Positions 17,566 to 27,533 of a stretch of DNA of 64,000 nucleotides are shown here, piece after piece. The stretch is taken from contig NZ_JAESVB010000003.1 in NCBI RefSeq assembly GCF_020618775.1, positions 248,001 through 312,000 of the forward strand. Reading direction: 5' to 3'. The first letter of the stretch is position 1; each line of letters begins with the position of its first letter. The translations under genes and the position numbers were made by a program. This stretch comes from Acidisoma silvae. Lineage in GTDB: Bacteria; Pseudomonadota; Alphaproteobacteria; Acetobacterales; Acetobacteraceae. The notes under the pieces were generated by a model. The model was not told where the DNA came from. It saw only the letters and a list, made by a program, of their open reading frames with translations, and made no database searches.

Positions 17566-18882
17566 TTACCGATCGGCAAGATCACGCCGAGATGTCTCGG
17601 ACATGGACAGGACGGCGATCAGGCTGACGACGGCCGCGATGGTGATGTAATGGCCCACCCAGGCCAGGCCGCCATAGGCCACCAGCCGCTGCGCGATATA
17701 GGGGGCCAGCGATCCGCCCAGGATTCCGCCCAGGCTATAGGCGGCCGAAGCGCCGGAGTAGCGCAGGTTGGTCGGGAACAATTCCGGCAGCAGCGCGCCC
17801 ATGGGCGCGAAGGTGAAGCCCATCAGCACCAGTTCGATCACCAGAAACAGCAGCACCAGATCGGGCTGGCCGCTGCCCAGCAGCGGCCCGATGAGAAAGC
17901 CCGAGAGGCCGGCGGCAATGGCCGCCACCGCCAGCACCGGGCGGCGGCCGAAGCGGTCTGCCAGCAGGGCGGCAATGGGGGTCGCGATTGCCATGCCCAG
18001 AATCGCGATGCACAGCAGGCCGAGGAAGGTCTGGCGCGGGATATGGCCGATCTTGGTGCCGTAACCCAGCGCGAAGACGGTCGAGATATAGAAAAGCGCG
18101 TAGCAGACGACCATGGCGAAGGCGCCCTGCAACAGCGGCACCCATTGCCGGGTGATGACGTCACGCACCGGCAAGGCCACGCGCTCGGCACGGTCCAGCG
18201 TTTTCTGGAAGGCGATCGTCTCCGGCAGGCGGCCACGGATGTAGAGGCCGATACCGACCAGCACGGCGCTGCCCAGGAAGGGTATGCGCCAGCCCCAGTC
18301 CAGAAACTGCTGTTCCGTCAGCACGCTGAACAGGAGGAGGAAAAGTCCGTTCGACAGCAGAAAGCCGATGGATGGCCCTAGCTGCGGAAACATGCCGAAC
18401 CAGGCGCGGCGTCCGGCGGGCGCATTCTCGGTCGCGAGCAAAGCCGCACCACCCCATTCGCCGCCCAGGCCGATGCCCTGGCCCAGCCGCATGATGCAGA
18501 GCAGGATGGGGGCGATAAAGCCGGCGGTCGCATAGCCCGGCAGCAGGCCGATCAGCACCGTCGACAGGCCCATCACCAGCATCGAGGCGACGAGGGTGGA
18601 TTTGCGGCCGACGCGGTCACCGAAATGGCCGAACAGGAAGGCGCCCACGGGCCGCGCCAGAAAGGCGATGCCGAAGGTCAGGAAGGCCGCCAGCTGTTCC
18701 GCCTGCGGCACATGGGCCGGAAAGAACACCGGCCCCAGCACCAGCGCCGCCGCCGTGCCGTAGATATAGAAGTCATAGAATTCGACCGTGGTGCCGATCA
18801 GGCTGGCCAGGACAATGCGGCCGGTGCCGGCGGGCGCCATGGCAGGCGCGGCCTGCCCCGTCCGTGTGGACGTGAAAGACAT
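17566..18882 (-). CDS. MFS transporter, metabolite:H+ symporter (MHS) type
   Basis: About 438 residues with 12 predicted membrane helices. LIGTTVEFYDFYIYGTAAAL and the loop 2-3 motif GHFGDRVGRKS are typical of the MHS subfamily (ShiA, ProP, KgtP, CitA), and RLGQGIGLGGEWGGA is the conserved helix 4 block. The substrate cannot be told; dicarboxylates, shikimate, osmolytes and aromatic acids are all carried by this subfamily. The start is placed at ATG 18882 because a longer frame would run through the complement of the tRNA gene at 19005-19077. Confidence 0.88.
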   Translation of the reverse strand: MSFTSTRTGQAAPAMAPAGTGRIVLASLIGTTVEFYDFYIYGTAAALVLGPVFFPAHVPQAEQLAAFLTFGIAFLARPVGAFLFGHFGDRVGRKSTLVASMLVMGLSTVLIGLLPGYATAGFIAPILLCIMRLGQGIGLGGEWGGAALLATENAPAGRRAWFGMFPQLGPSIGFLLSNGLFLLLFSVLTEQQFLDWGWRIPFLGSAVLVGIGLYIRGRLPETIAFQKTLDRAERVALPVRDVITRQWVPLLQGAFAMVVCYALFYISTVFALGYGTKIGHIPRQTFLGLLCIAILGMAIATPIAALLADRFGRRPVLAVAAIAAGLSGFLIGPLLGSGQPDLVLLFLVIELVLMGFTFAPMGALLPELFPTNLRYSGASAAYSLGGILGGSLAPYIAQRLVAYGGLAWVGHYITIAAVVSLIAVLSMSETSRRDLADR

Positions 18883-19004
18883 GAAAAGGTTTCTCTCCCC
18901 AGATTGACCGAAAGTTTCGCCCAACCCGGGGTTACACGAAAGAGGTTCTATGCGCATGGCAGAGCTTGCCAAGCGGCCCCCCTTCGGGGGATATGCGGTC
19001 CTCT

Positions 19005-19077
19005 GCGCCTGTAGCTCAACGGTTAGAGCGGGCCGCTCATAACGGCTTGGTTGCGGGTTCGATTCCTGCCAGGCGCA
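19005..19077 (+). tRNA. tRNA with CAT anticodon, probably tRNA-Ile2 (lysidine-modified)
   Basis: A 73-nt cloverleaf: acceptor GCGCCTG/CAGGCGC with discriminator A, D arm GCTC-AACGGTTA-GAGC, anticodon stem GGCCG/CGGCT around loop CTCATAA, and T arm GCGGG-TTCGATT-CCTGC. The CCA end is not encoded (GTG follows). A CAT anticodon fits initiator Met, elongator Met or Ile2; the acceptor pairs normally at position 1, arguing against initiator, and the CTTGGT variable region matches tRNA-Ile2 genes (read by TilS). Confidence 0.92.
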
Positions 19078-19165
19078 GTGAAGCAGCCCTCGCTTGATGG
19101 TTGCCCCTAACCCCGACATTGCCTAGAGCAGCAGCCACGTCCCCGCGCGCATTCGGAGCATCGCC

Positions 19166-20845
19166 ATGGCCGCCTACCAGTATGTCTATGTGATGAAGGA
19201 CGTGACCAAGGCCTATCCGGGCGGTCGCGAGGTCTTCAAGGGCATCACCCTCTCCTTCCTGCCAGGCGTGAAGATCGGCGTGCTGGGCGTGAACGGCGCC
19301 GGTAAGTCGACGCTGCTCAAAATCATGGCCGGCATCGAAAAGGAATTCGGTGGCGAGGCCTGGGCGGCGGACGGCGTGCGCATCGGCTATCTGGAGCAGG
19401 AGCCGCAGCTCGACCCCACCAAGACCGTGGGCGAGAATGTGGCCGAGGCCTTCGCCGTGGTGAAGGCGGCGCTGACCCGCTTCAACGAAATCTCCGAAAA
19501 GTTCATGGAGCCGATGGAGGAGGATGAGATGAACGCTCTCCTCTCCGAACAGGCGGCCTTGCAGGAAAAGATCGACGCCGGCGACGGCTGGGAAATGGAC
19601 CGCAGGATTGAAATCGCGCTCGACGCGCTGCGCTGCCCGCCGGCCGATTCCGAGGTAACGAAGCTTTCGGGCGGTGAGCGCCGCCGCGTGGCCCTGTGCC
19701 GCCTGCTGCTGGAAAAGCCCGACCTGCTGCTGCTCGACGAACCGACCAACCATCTGGACGCCGAAAGCGTCGCTTGGCTGGAACATACGCTGCGGGAATT
19801 CGCCGGCACGGTGATGATCATCACCCATGACCGCTACTTCCTGGACAACGTGACCAACTGGATTCTGGAAATCGAGCGCGGCCGCGGCTACCCGTTCGAG
19901 GGCAATTACTCCTCCTGGCTGGATCAGAAGCGCAAGCGCCTGGCCCAGGAAGAGAAGGAAGAGAGCGCCCGCCAGCGCGCGCTCGCGGCCGAAGCCGAGT
20001 GGATTTCCTCCTCGCCCCGCGCCCGCCAGTCCAAGAGCCAGGCGCGTATCAAGCGCTATGAGGAGATGCAGCAGGCGAGCCAGGAACGCGCCGGCGGCGT
20101 CGCCGAAATCGTCATCCCGCCCGGCCCCCGCCTGGGCGGCGTGGTGATCGAGGCGACCGACCTCAAAAAGGGTTTCGGCGACCGCATGCTGGTCGACGGG
20201 CTGAACTTCAAACTGCCGCCGGGCGGCATCGTCGGCGTCATCGGGCCGAACGGCGCCGGCAAGTCCACCCTGTTTCGCATGATCCTGGGTCAGGAACAGC
20301 CGGACGAGGGCAGCTTGCGCATCGGCGAGACCGTGAAGCTCGGCTATGTCGACCAGTCGCGCGACAGCCTGGACCCGAATAAGAACGTCTGGGAGGAAAT
20401 CTCAGGCGGCACCGACGTTATCCATCTCGGCAAGCGCACCATCGCGAGCCGCGCCTATGTCGGCGCCTTCAACTTCAAGGGCTCGGACCAGCAGAAGAAG
20501 GTCGGCATCCTCTCGGGCGGTGAGCGCAACCGCGTGCATCTGGCCAAGATGCTACAGAGCGAAGCCAACGTCATTCTGCTCGATGAGCCGACCAACGATT
20601 TGGACGTCGATACGCTGCGCGCCCTGGAAGAGGCCTTGGCCGAATATCCCGGCTGCGCCGTTATCATCAGCCATGATCGCTGGTTCCTCGATCGCCTGGC
20701 CACCCATATCCTGGCCTTCGAAGGCGACAGCCATGTCGAGTGGTTCGAGGGTAACTTCCAGGACTACGAAGAGGACAAGCGACGTCGACTGGGCGCCCAG
20801 GCGACCGAGCCGCATCGCATCAAGTATCGTCCCCTCGCCCGCTGA
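19166..20845 (+). CDS. ettA: Energy-dependent translational throttle protein EttA (ABC-F)
   Basis: A 559-residue ABC-F ATPase without membrane helices that binds the ribosomal E site and gates the first elongation steps according to ATP/ADP level. Two nucleotide-binding domains are seen: Walker [10 protein letters not shown] (about residue 40) with signature [11 protein letters not shown], and GPNGAGKST (about 360) with [11 protein letters not shown]; both have [21 protein letters not shown] Walker B motifs. The charged linker with [16 protein letters not shown] is typical of EttA. Length equals that of E. coli EttA (555). Confidence 0.95.
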   Translation: MAAYQYVYVMKDVTKAYPGGREVFKGITLSFLPGVKIGVLGVNGAGKSTLLKIMAGIEKEFGGEAWAADGVRIGYLEQEPQLDPTKTVGENVAEAFAVVKAALTRFNEISEKFMEPMEEDEMNALLSEQAALQEKIDAGDGWEMDRRIEIALDALRCPPADSEVTKLSGGERRRVALCRLLLEKPDLLLLDEPTNHLDAESVAWLEHTLREFAGTVMIITHDRYFLDNVTNWILEIERGRGYPFEGNYSSWLDQKRKRLAQEEKEESARQRALAAEAEWISSSPRARQSKSQARIKRYEEMQQASQERAGGVAEIVIPPGPRLGGVVIEATDLKKGFGDRMLVDGLNFKLPPGGIVGVIGPNGAGKSTLFRMILGQEQPDEGSLRIGETVKLGYVDQSRDSLDPNKNVWEEISGGTDVIHLGKRTIASRAYVGAFNFKGSDQQKKVGILSGGERNRVHLAKMLQSEANVILLDEPTNDLDVDTLRALEEALAEYPGCAVIISHDRWFLDRLATHILAFEGDSHVEWFEGNFQDYEEDKRRRLGAQATEPHRIKYRPLAR

Positions 20846-20908
20846 GGCGGCAGGCGGCCAGCGCGAGATAATCGCCTTGGCCAGCCCTTCCGCTGGAAGG
20901 CCTGCATC

Positions 20909-21508
20909 GTGACTGATCCCTGGACCATCCCGCCCGCGACGGACGGCTGGAATCCCGCATGGGTTCTGCGTACCGGGCGGCTGATCATGCGGCCCGTCTC
21001 CGGCCGTGACGCGGCCGAAATCGCGGCGCTCAAGGCCGATCCGCGCGAATACGCCATGATGCTGGGCGGGGTCCGCAGCCCCGAACAAGCGACGGAGGAA
21101 CTGGCCGCCGATGTCCGCGCCTGGGGCGCCTACGGCATCGGCATGTGGTCGGCGCGCGACCGCCTGACGGACGAATTCCACGGCATCGCCGGCATCATGC
21201 GGCGGCCGGACGGGCGCGGCATGGCGCTGCGCTTCGCCTTCGAGACGGAGGCGCGGGGTCGTGGCTATGCGCGGGAAGCCGCCGTCGCCGCCCTTCATTT
21301 CGCGCATGAGCGCGCCGGCATTTCCCGCGTCATCGCCGTCGCCCGCGAAACGAATGCCGCGTCTTCCATGCTGCTAACGAGTATCGGCATGCATGAGGCC
21401 CCCGAACTGGCCTTCACGCGCGATGATTACCGGATGCTGGTCTTCGTCAGCGAACCCAGCCTCTATACCGTTGAAAACTGGCACTGGGACCGCAGCAGCC
21501 AAGACTGA
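20909..21508 (+). CDS. GNAT acetyltransferase, RimJ/RimL type
   Basis: A 199-residue Gcn5-related N-acetyltransferase. LRTGRLIMRPVSGRDAAEI is the usual opening of the Acetyltransf_3 (RimJ/RimL) group, and the acetyl-CoA site is seen in FAFETEARGRGYAREA. Substrates of this group are protein N-termini, small amines or antibiotics and cannot be inferred. The GTG start at 20909 has GGAAGG nine bases upstream. It follows ettA by 63 bp and may be co-transcribed. Confidence 0.8.
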   Translation: MTDPWTIPPATDGWNPAWVLRTGRLIMRPVSGRDAAEIAALKADPREYAMMLGGVRSPEQATEELAADVRAWGAYGIGMWSARDRLTDEFHGIAGIMRRPDGRGMALRFAFETEARGRGYAREAAVAALHFAHERAGISRVIAVARETNAASSMLLTSIGMHEAPELAFTRDDYRMLVFVSEPSLYTVENWHWDRSSQD

Positions 21509-21688
21509 GAAACGCGCGCCGAGGGTTGAACGCAGGCGGCTTGCCCCGGTTTTGTGGCCTCTGCCCCTCTATCATAACAGAGTTTCGCGACTTGACCGGC
21601 GAAGGGGCGGACGTCCATATCGGCTTTGATCCGGACATGAACCGCTTACCTCACATCCGCTCTGCGGGTGATTCTAGGTGTTTCGACA

Positions 21689-22270
21689 ATGACCCTTCCT
21701 CTGATGCCTAAAGCCACCGCCGTCTGGCTGATCGACAAGACCGCCCTGACCTTCGAGCAGGTCGCGGAATTCTGCGGCATGCATCCGCTGGAAGTGCAGG
21801 CCATTGCCGATGGCGAAGTGGCCCAGGGCATCATGGGCTATGATCCGGTCGCCAATAGCCAGGTGACGGCTGAGGATATCGCCCGTTGCGAGCGCGATTC
21901 GAATGCCCGCCTGCGCATCCTGGCCTCGGCCGTACCGGCCACGAAAAAGACCCGTGGCGGCCGCTATACGCCGGTCGCAAAGCGCAATGACCGCCCGGAC
22001 GCCATCGCCTTCCTGCTGCGCAACTATCCGCAGCTGTCGGAACTGCAACTGTCGAAGCTGCTCGGCACGACCAAGGAAACGATCCAGAAGGTGCGCGAGC
22101 GCAGCCATTGGAACAGCGCCAATATCAAGCCGCGCGACCCCGTCATCCTCGGCCTCTGCAAGCAGAGCGACCTGAACGAGGCCATCGCCCAGGCGAATGA
22201 CCGGCTGCTGAAGGAAGGCCGCCAGGTGCCGCCGCCGCCGCCGCCGATGACCGAAAACGACGCGGCCTGA
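21689..22270 (+). CDS. trcR: Cell-cycle transcriptional regulator TrcR (DUF1013)
   Basis: A 193-residue protein of the DUF1013 family, described in Caulobacter as the cell-cycle regulator TrcR and restricted mainly to alphaproteobacteria. Visible are TAVWLIDKTALTFEQVAEFC, a helix-turn-helix-like region at about 20-50, the central YTPVAKRNDRPDAIAFLLRN block with a second HTH-like LSKLLGTTKETIQKVRERSH, and a poly-proline tail. The ATG at 21689 is preferred over a GTG at 21668. A TTGACC box at 21592 could belong to its promoter. It ends before a strong terminator. Confidence 0.88.
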   Translation: MTLPLMPKATAVWLIDKTALTFEQVAEFCGMHPLEVQAIADGEVAQGIMGYDPVANSQVTAEDIARCERDSNARLRILASAVPATKKTRGGRYTPVAKRNDRPDAIAFLLRNYPQLSELQLSKLLGTTKETIQKVRERSHWNSANIKPRDPVILGLCKQSDLNEAIAQANDRLLKEGRQVPPPPPPMTENDAA

Positions 22271-22293
22271 TCAGCGCTTCCGCGTTCAGGACA

Positions 22294-22326
22294 AAAAAAG
22301 GGTAGGCGATGCGCCTACCCTTTTTT
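22294..22326. terminator. Strong bidirectional terminator after trcR
   Basis: A 15-bp perfect stem with the core ggtaggcg/cgcctacc and a 3-base loop, flanked by an A run on the left and TTTTTT on the right, which serves both trcR and the convergent DUF465 gene. Confidence 0.9.
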
Positions 22327-22368
22327 CATTCTGGTCTCTCATTCTGGGGGATTGTGCCGATCCCGGAG

Positions 22369-22545
22369 CTAATGGCCGCTACTGGCTGAAAGCCGGGCCA
22401 TTTCTTCCTTTAATCGAAGTTTTTCGCGTTTGAGAGTGCCGATGGTCTCAGTATCCCGGGCCGGTCTGCGGTCCTCGGATGCCAAACGCGCTTCCAGGCT
22501 GGCATGGCGATCTTTAAGGCTATCAATACGGGCCTGTAGAGACAT
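22369..22545 (-). CDS. YdcH/DUF465-family small protein
   Basis: A 58-codon frame from ATG 22545, beginning MSLQARIDSLKDRHASLEAR and ending with RLKEEMARLSASSGH. The pattern of two short coiled-coil helices (LKDRHASLEARL and LKREKLRLKEEM) is that of DUF465 (YdcH), small proteins of unknown function common in proteobacteria. A good ribosome-binding site (GGGAG, about 6 bases before the ATG) supports it. It is divergent from a second DUF465 gene 185 bp away. Confidence 0.8.
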   Translation of the reverse strand: MSLQARIDSLKDRHASLEARLASEDRRPARDTETIGTLKREKLRLKEEMARLSASSGH

Positions 22546-22730
22546 GGGATCTCCCTTCTAACAAGCACTTAGGGTCATAAGCCCGCCCATCCAGGACGGA
22601 ACCGGGCGGACCTCCAAACGCTACTGCCATCGGCTTGTCATATTCCAGCGGAAACGCACACAATATCGCGATTGCCTTGCCGCAACCGCGAAGGGTATGA
22701 GCGACCAGGACCTCATGCTAAACAGGCACC

Positions 22731-22934
22731 ATGCTCTCTGATCGTGACACCGTGCTACGCCGCCTGCATGAGCTTCGGAGCGAGCACCGCGACCTCGATA
22801 CCGTCATCGTCCGGATGATCGATATCGGGGCGGTGGACCTGCTCAATGTCCAGCGCCTCAAGAAGCGCAAGCTTTCTCTGAAGGATGAGATCGCCCGGCT
22901 GGAAAGCCGCCTCATCCCCGACAATATCGCCTAG
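22731..22934 (+). CDS. YdcH/DUF465-family small protein
   Basis: A 67-residue protein, MLSDRDTVLRRLHELRSEHR followed by LDTVIVRM and LKKRKLSLKDEIARLESRL, the DUF465 (YdcH) signature of an N-terminal helix with HRDLD and a C-terminal LKKRKL-LKDEI helix. Function is unknown. It precedes purE by 42 bp on the same strand. Confidence 0.85.
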   Translation: MLSDRDTVLRRLHELRSEHRDLDTVIVRMIDIGAVDLLNVQRLKKRKLSLKDEIARLESRLIPDNIA

Positions 22935-22976
22935 TGTTCTGATACAGAACGCTTCTTTTTGCTCGCACGGATCAAG

Positions 22977-23516
22977 ATGACGTCTCAGCCCTCTGCCCAT
23001 CCCTCTCATGACGCTGAGAAACAGCCGCCTTTGGTCGGCGTCATCATGGGCAGCCAGTCCGACTGGGCAACCATGCGCCACACGACGGAAACCCTGGCCG
23101 CCCTGCATATTCCGTATGAAACGCGGATCGTCTCGGCCCATCGCACGCCGGACCGGCTCGCCGAATATGCCAAGGCGGCGCGTGGGCGTGGGCTGAAGGT
23201 CGTCATCGCCGGTGCCGGCGGCGCGGCCCATCTGCCCGGCATGTGCGCTGCCTGGACCATCCTGCCCGTCCTCGGCGTGCCGGTCGAAAGCCATGCGCTG
23301 AAGGGCATGGATAGTCTTCTCTCCATCGTGCAGATGCCGGGCGGCGTGCCGGTCAGCACTTTCGCCATCGGCCGGGCCGGCGCCATCAATGCCGCCCTGA
23401 CCGCCGCCGCCATTCTGTCCCTGTCCAATCCGCATCTGGCGGAAGCGCTGGAAGCCTGGCGGGCGGCGCAGACGGCGGCCGTCGGCCATGAACCGGTCGA
23501 GGAGCCGGCGGCGTGA
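22977..23516 (+). CDS. purE: N5-carboxyaminoimidazole ribonucleotide mutase PurE
   Basis: Purine biosynthesis: converts N5-CAIR to CAIR. The motifs [23 protein letters not shown] (active-site His) and [12 protein letters not shown] are all present, so this is the class I (bacterial) type that works with PurK. The ATG at 22977 is chosen over an upstream TTG. Its stop overlaps the GTG of purK by 4 bp. Confidence 0.96.
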   Translation: MTSQPSAHPSHDAEKQPPLVGVIMGSQSDWATMRHTTETLAALHIPYETRIVSAHRTPDRLAEYAKAARGRGLKVVIAGAGGAAHLPGMCAAWTILPVLGVPVESHALKGMDSLLSIVQMPGGVPVSTFAIGRAGAINAALTAAAILSLSNPHLAEALEAWRAAQTAAVGHEPVEEPAA

Positions 23517-24670
23517 GCCTTCTGGCGAAAAGTCTGGCGCCCGGAAGCACCATCGGCATCGTCGGCGGCGGCCAGCTTGGCCGCATGTCGGCCATGGCCG
23601 CAGCCCGGCTCGGCTATCGCGCGCATATCCTGACCCAGGAAGCGGACGGCCCGGCGGCTCAGGTCGCGGCCGGCATCACGCCCGGCGGCTATGACGATCC
23701 GGCTACCCTTCGCGCCTTCGCCGCCGCCGTCGATGTCGTGACCTTCGAATTCGAGAATGTCAGCGCCGAGGGCCTTTCGCTCCTCGCCGACCTCAAGCCG
23801 GTGCACCCCTCGCCCAAAATCCTCGGCATCAGCCAGGACCGGGTGCTGGAAAAATCCTTCCTCAACGGCGCCGGTGTCGCCACCGCGCCCTGGGCGGAAG
23901 TGACCGATGAGGCCAGCCTGAGGGCGGCTATCGAGACGATCGGCCTGCCCGCCATCCTGAAGACCAGCCGGCTTGGCTATGACGGGCGCGGCCAGGCGCG
24001 GGTGGCCACACCCGAGGAGGCGCTGGCCGCCTTCCATCGCCTGGAACCGAAGCCTTTGGTGCTGGAAGGCCTGGTAAATTTCGCCTGCGAGGTCAGCGTT
24101 GTCGTCGCGCGCGGCGCGGACGGCCAGATGGCGAGTTTCGACACGGTCGAGAACCACCACAAGAACGGCATTCTGGACCTGACCTTCGCCCCGGCCCGGA
24201 TTACCGAAGAGGCTGCGGCCAGCGCCCAGGCGCTCGGCCGTCAGGTCGCGGAAGCGTTGGACCTCGTCGGGCTTCTGGCCGTCGAAATGTTTGTCGATGC
24301 CGATGGCAGTCTGCGGGTGAATGAAATCGCGCCGCGCCCGCATAATTCCGGCCATTGGACCATGGATGCCTGCCCGGCCAGCCAGTTCGAAATGCATATC
24401 CGCGCCGTTGCCGGCTTGCCGCTGCCGGCCGCTGGTCGGCATTCCGACGCCATGATGAAGAACCTCATCGGGCCGGATGACATGGCGCTGTGGCCTGAAA
24501 TCGTCGCGGCCGAAGGCCTGATCCCGCATCACTACGGCAAGGCGGAAGCACGGGCAGGCCGCAAGATGGGCCATGTGAACCGGCTTTTCCCCAAAGGCAG
24601 CCTGCCCGGCCCCTTCGGCATCAATGCCGCCCTGGGACCGCTGGCCGAACCAACCGCTCAGCAGGACTGA
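23513..24670 (+). CDS. purK: N5-carboxyaminoimidazole ribonucleotide synthase PurK
   Basis: ATP-grasp enzyme that carboxylates AIR to N5-CAIR using bicarbonate. [16 protein letters not shown] opens the N-terminal Rossmann-like domain, [13 protein letters not shown] follows, and [13 protein letters not shown] and [13 protein letters not shown] are the ATP-grasp and metal-binding motifs. The protein has 385 residues and a GTG start overlapping purE (translational coupling). Confidence 0.96.
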   Translation: MSLLAKSLAPGSTIGIVGGGQLGRMSAMAAARLGYRAHILTQEADGPAAQVAAGITPGGYDDPATLRAFAAAVDVVTFEFENVSAEGLSLLADLKPVHPSPKILGISQDRVLEKSFLNGAGVATAPWAEVTDEASLRAAIETIGLPAILKTSRLGYDGRGQARVATPEEALAAFHRLEPKPLVLEGLVNFACEVSVVVARGADGQMASFDTVENHHKNGILDLTFAPARITEEAAASAQALGRQVAEALDLVGLLAVEMFVDADGSLRVNEIAPRPHNSGHWTMDACPASQFEMHIRAVAGLPLPAAGRHSDAMMKNLIGPDDMALWPEIVAAEGLIPHHYGKAEARAGRKMGHVNRLFPKGSLPGPFGINAALGPLAEPTAQQD

Positions 24671-24753
24671 GCGGCTGAGGGTTGCCGGCCATGGGGCCTG
24701 CACCCTAGATAGGCGCCCTTATCCATCGCGGCCCTTAAACCGGAAGATTTGCC

Positions 24754-26700
24754 ATGCCCGCCATCACCCTGCCTGACGGCTCCGTGCGACATTTCGCAGG
24801 CCCCGTCACCGGCACTACGGTGGCGGCGGATATCGGACCGGGTCTGGCCCGCGCGGCGCTGGCCATGCGCGTCGACGGCAAGATTCTCGACCTCGCCCGC
24901 GAAATCGATTCCGATGTGAGCCTCGCCTTCATCACCCGCAAAGACCCGGAAGCGCTGGAGATGATCCGCCACGATACGGCGCATGTCCTGGCCGAGGCCG
25001 TGCAGGCGCTGTACCCCGGCACGCAGGTGACCATCGGCCCGTCCATCGAAAACGGCTTCTATTACGATTTCGCCCGCAACGAGCCCTTCACGCTGGAAGA
25101 TCTGCCCAAGATCGAAGCGAAGATGCGCGAGATCATTGCGGCCAACGCGCCCTTCACGCGCGAAGTCTGGGACCGCGACGAGGCCATCGCCTTCTTCCGG
25201 GAGAAGGGCGAACGCTACAAGGCCGAGCTGATCCAGGACCTGCCGCCGACCGAGACCATCACCCTCTACAAGCAGGGTGACTGGATCGACCTGTGCCGTG
25301 GCCCGCATATGCGCGGCACCGGCGATGTCGGCACCGCCTTCAAGCTGCAGAAGGTCGCCGGGGCCTATTGGCGCGGCGATCATCGCAACGCCATGCTCAG
25401 CCGCATCTACGGCACCGCCTGGCGCGACCAGAAAGAGCTCGACGCCTATCTGAAGATGCTGGAAGAGGCCGAGCGCCGCGACCATCGCCGCATCGGCAAA
25501 GCCATGGACCTTTTCCACATGCAATCCGAAGCCCAAGGATCGGTGTTCTGGCATTCCAAAGGCTGGCGCCTGTACCGGACGCTGGAAGCCTATATGCGCC
25601 GCCGCCTGGATGCCAACGGCTATGCCGAGGTGAAGACGCCGCAGCTGGTTGACCGCACCCTGTGGGAACATTCCGGCCACTGGGAAAAGTATCGCCAGAA
25701 CATGTTCGTGGCGACGGTCGACGAAGAGCCTGACGTCACGCTGGCGCTGAAGCCGATGAACTGCCCCTGCCATGTGCAGATTTTCAACCAGGGCCTGCGC
25801 TCCTACCGCGAGCTGCCGATGCGCATGGCCGAATTCGGCGCTTGCCACCGCTACGAGCCTTCGGGCGCGCTGCATGGCATCATGCGCGTGCGCGCCTTCA
25901 CGCAGGACGACGCGCATATCTTCTGCACGGAAGACCAGATCGGCTCCGAAACGGTGCGGTTCGTCACCCTGCTTTCGGCGATCTATCGCGACCTCGGCTT
26001 CGAGGAATTCCGCGTGAAGTTCTCCGACCGTCCGGATGCCCGCGCCGGAACCGATGAGCAGTGGGATCGCGCCGAAAAGGCCCTGCACGAAGCCTGCCGC
26101 GAAGCCGGCATCGCCTATGAGGACAATCCCGGCGAAGGCGCCTTCTATGGTCCGAAGCTGGAATTCGTGCTGCGCGACGCCATCGGCCGCGACTGGCAGT
26201 GCGGCACTTTGCAGGTCGATTATATCCTGCCGGAGCGTCTGGACGCCGAATTCATCGGCGAGGACGGGGCCAAGCATCGCCCGGTCATGCTGCATCGCGC
26301 GATCCTGGGCAGTTTCGAGCGCTTCCTTGGCATCCTGATCGAGCAATATGCCGGCCGCTTCCCGCTCTGGCTGGCGCCGGTGCAGGTGGTGGTCGCCCCA
26401 ATCGTGTCGGACGCCAATGACTATGCCGAGGAAGTCGCGGCCCTGTTGCGGGCGCGCGGCCTTTCCGTGCAGACCGACCTGCGCAATGAGAAGATCAACG
26501 CCAAGGTGCGCGAACACTCGCTTGCGCATGTGCCGGTGATTGCGGTGGTCGGCCGCCGCGAGGCGGAGCTGGAACAGGTCAGCCTGCGCCGCCTGGGCGA
26601 CGACAAGCAGACGGTGATGGGACTGATGGAAGCCGTCGATCTGCTCGGCGCCGAGGCATTGCCGCCCGACCTGCGCCCGGCCGAGCCTACGGCCGCATAA
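24754..26700 (+). CDS. thrS: Threonyl-tRNA synthetase
   Basis: A 648-residue class II synthetase. In order: the TGS domain (about 1-62), the editing domain with [11 protein letters not shown], the catalytic core with [10 protein letters not shown] (zinc Cys), [20 protein letters not shown] (motif 2) and [17 protein letters not shown] (motif 3), and the anticodon-binding domain starting at [12 protein letters not shown]. Length and order match E. coli ThrS (642). It precedes infC, a common bacterial neighbour. Confidence 0.97.
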   Translation: MPAITLPDGSVRHFAGPVTGTTVAADIGPGLARAALAMRVDGKILDLAREIDSDVSLAFITRKDPEALEMIRHDTAHVLAEAVQALYPGTQVTIGPSIENGFYYDFARNEPFTLEDLPKIEAKMREIIAANAPFTREVWDRDEAIAFFREKGERYKAELIQDLPPTETITLYKQGDWIDLCRGPHMRGTGDVGTAFKLQKVAGAYWRGDHRNAMLSRIYGTAWRDQKELDAYLKMLEEAERRDHRRIGKAMDLFHMQSEAQGSVFWHSKGWRLYRTLEAYMRRRLDANGYAEVKTPQLVDRTLWEHSGHWEKYRQNMFVATVDEEPDVTLALKPMNCPCHVQIFNQGLRSYRELPMRMAEFGACHRYEPSGALHGIMRVRAFTQDDAHIFCTEDQIGSETVRFVTLLSAIYRDLGFEEFRVKFSDRPDARAGTDEQWDRAEKALHEACREAGIAYEDNPGEGAFYGPKLEFVLRDAIGRDWQCGTLQVDYILPERLDAEFIGEDGAKHRPVMLHRAILGSFERFLGILIEQYAGRFPLWLAPVQVVVAPIVSDANDYAEEVAALLRARGLSVQTDLRNEKINAKVREHSLAHVPVIAVVGRREAELEQVSLRRLGDDKQTVMGLMEAVDLLGAEALPPDLRPAEPTAA

Positions 26701-26735
26701 CCGCCGCCTCGATCCGGACAAAGCTGGCTTGATCC

Positions 26736-26760
26736 CGGCGCCTCTTGCGAAGAGGCGCCG
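26736..26760. other. 11-bp perfect hairpin between thrS and infC
   Basis: Stem cggcgcctctt/aagaggcgccg with loop GCG. No T run follows on the + strand, so it is not a canonical terminator; it may modulate read-through from thrS or the infC leader. Confidence 0.6.
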
Positions 26761-26878
26761 CCATCATTGATATATGCTGCGTCTGGGTGGATGTGATTGC
26801 ATCCCGCCGTGCGGAGCGCTATCCGTTCCACCCCATCAACATTGCCTACCAAGTCCTACACATCGACAGGAGAGCTCC

Positions 26879-27418
26879 ATCCCTAGGCCACCCCAAGCGC
26901 CCCAACCGCCGCGTAACGACGGTCCGCGTGTGAATGAAGAAATCCGCTCGCCGCAGGTCCGCCTTATCGACCAGGACGGCGAGATGATCGGCGTGATGAG
27001 CGCCCGCGACGCGATGCAGCGTGCGTTTCAGGTGGGTCTCGACCTGCTGGAAATCAGCCCGAATGCTGAACCGCCGGTCGTGAAGATCCTGGATTTCGGC
27101 AAGTTCAAATACGAACAACAAAAAAAGAAGAACGAAGCCAAGAAGCGCCAGAAGGTCGTCGAGATTAAAGAGGTCAAGGTTCGGCCGAATATCGACGAGA
27201 ACGACTACCAGGTGAAGCTTCGCGCCATGAAGTCCTTCATCGGCGAGGGCGACAAGGTGAAGGTCACCCTGCGCTTCCGTGGTCGTGAAATGGCGCATCA
27301 GGACATCGGCGTGAAGGTGCTGGAACGTATCCGTGGCGACATGGACGATCAAAGCAAGGTCGAGCAGATGCCCAAGATGGAAAACCGTCAGATGGTCATG
27401 GTGCTGACTCCGCGCTGA
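26879..27418 (+). CDS. infC: Translation initiation factor IF-3, with a non-canonical ATC start
   Basis: IF-3 binds the 30S subunit and checks initiator tRNA and start codon. The C-domain is clear ([19 protein letters not shown]) and the N-domain holds [18 protein letters not shown]. The frame is preceded by AGGAG at 26868-26872 exactly six bases before an ATC codon at 26879, giving a 179-residue protein (E. coli 180). infC is known in many bacteria to start with AUU or AUC as an autoregulatory device; no ATG fits this position. A GTG at 26930 would give a truncated protein. Confidence 0.9.
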   Translation: MPRPPQAPQPPRNDGPRVNEEIRSPQVRLIDQDGEMIGVMSARDAMQRAFQVGLDLLEISPNAEPPVVKILDFGKFKYEQQKKKNEAKKRQKVVEIKEVKVRPNIDENDYQVKLRAMKSFIGEGDKVKVTLRFRGREMAHQDIGVKVLERIRGDMDDQSKVEQMPKMENRQMVMVLTPR

Positions 27419-27502
27419 GCGCGGATCGCATCGTCAGGCCTTCCAGAGCCGGTTTGGTCTTGACCGCTGGCCCTGATCTTGAATGGCCCCGATCTTGTAT
27501 AT

Positions 27503-27532
27503 ATCGACCCCGATTATCCGATCGGGGTCGAT
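27503..27532. promoter_or_regulatory. 12-bp perfect palindrome overlapping the atzF leader and ribosome-binding site
   Basis: ATCGACCCCGAT (27503-27514) and ATCGGGGTCGAT (27521-27532) are perfect complements with a 6-base loop. The right arm contains GGGG, the likely ribosome-binding site for ATG 27534, and the left arm overlaps a TATATAT -10-like sequence (27498-27504). It could be an operator or a translation-blocking hairpin. Confidence 0.6.
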
Positions 27533-27533
27533 T

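Noticed and set aside
18883-19119. N-terminal extension of the MFS transporter
   Set aside because: That part of the frame runs through the complement of the tRNA gene at 19005-19077 and has no MFS homology.
24658-26721. 687-codon open frame antisense to thrS
   Set aside because: thrS is unmistakable on the + strand; the antisense frame has shadow-like His/Gln/Arg/Ala-rich composition and no motif.
26736-26760. Terminator between thrS and infC
   Set aside because: The stem is strong but is followed by CCATCATT rather than a T run, so I describe it as a hairpin only.
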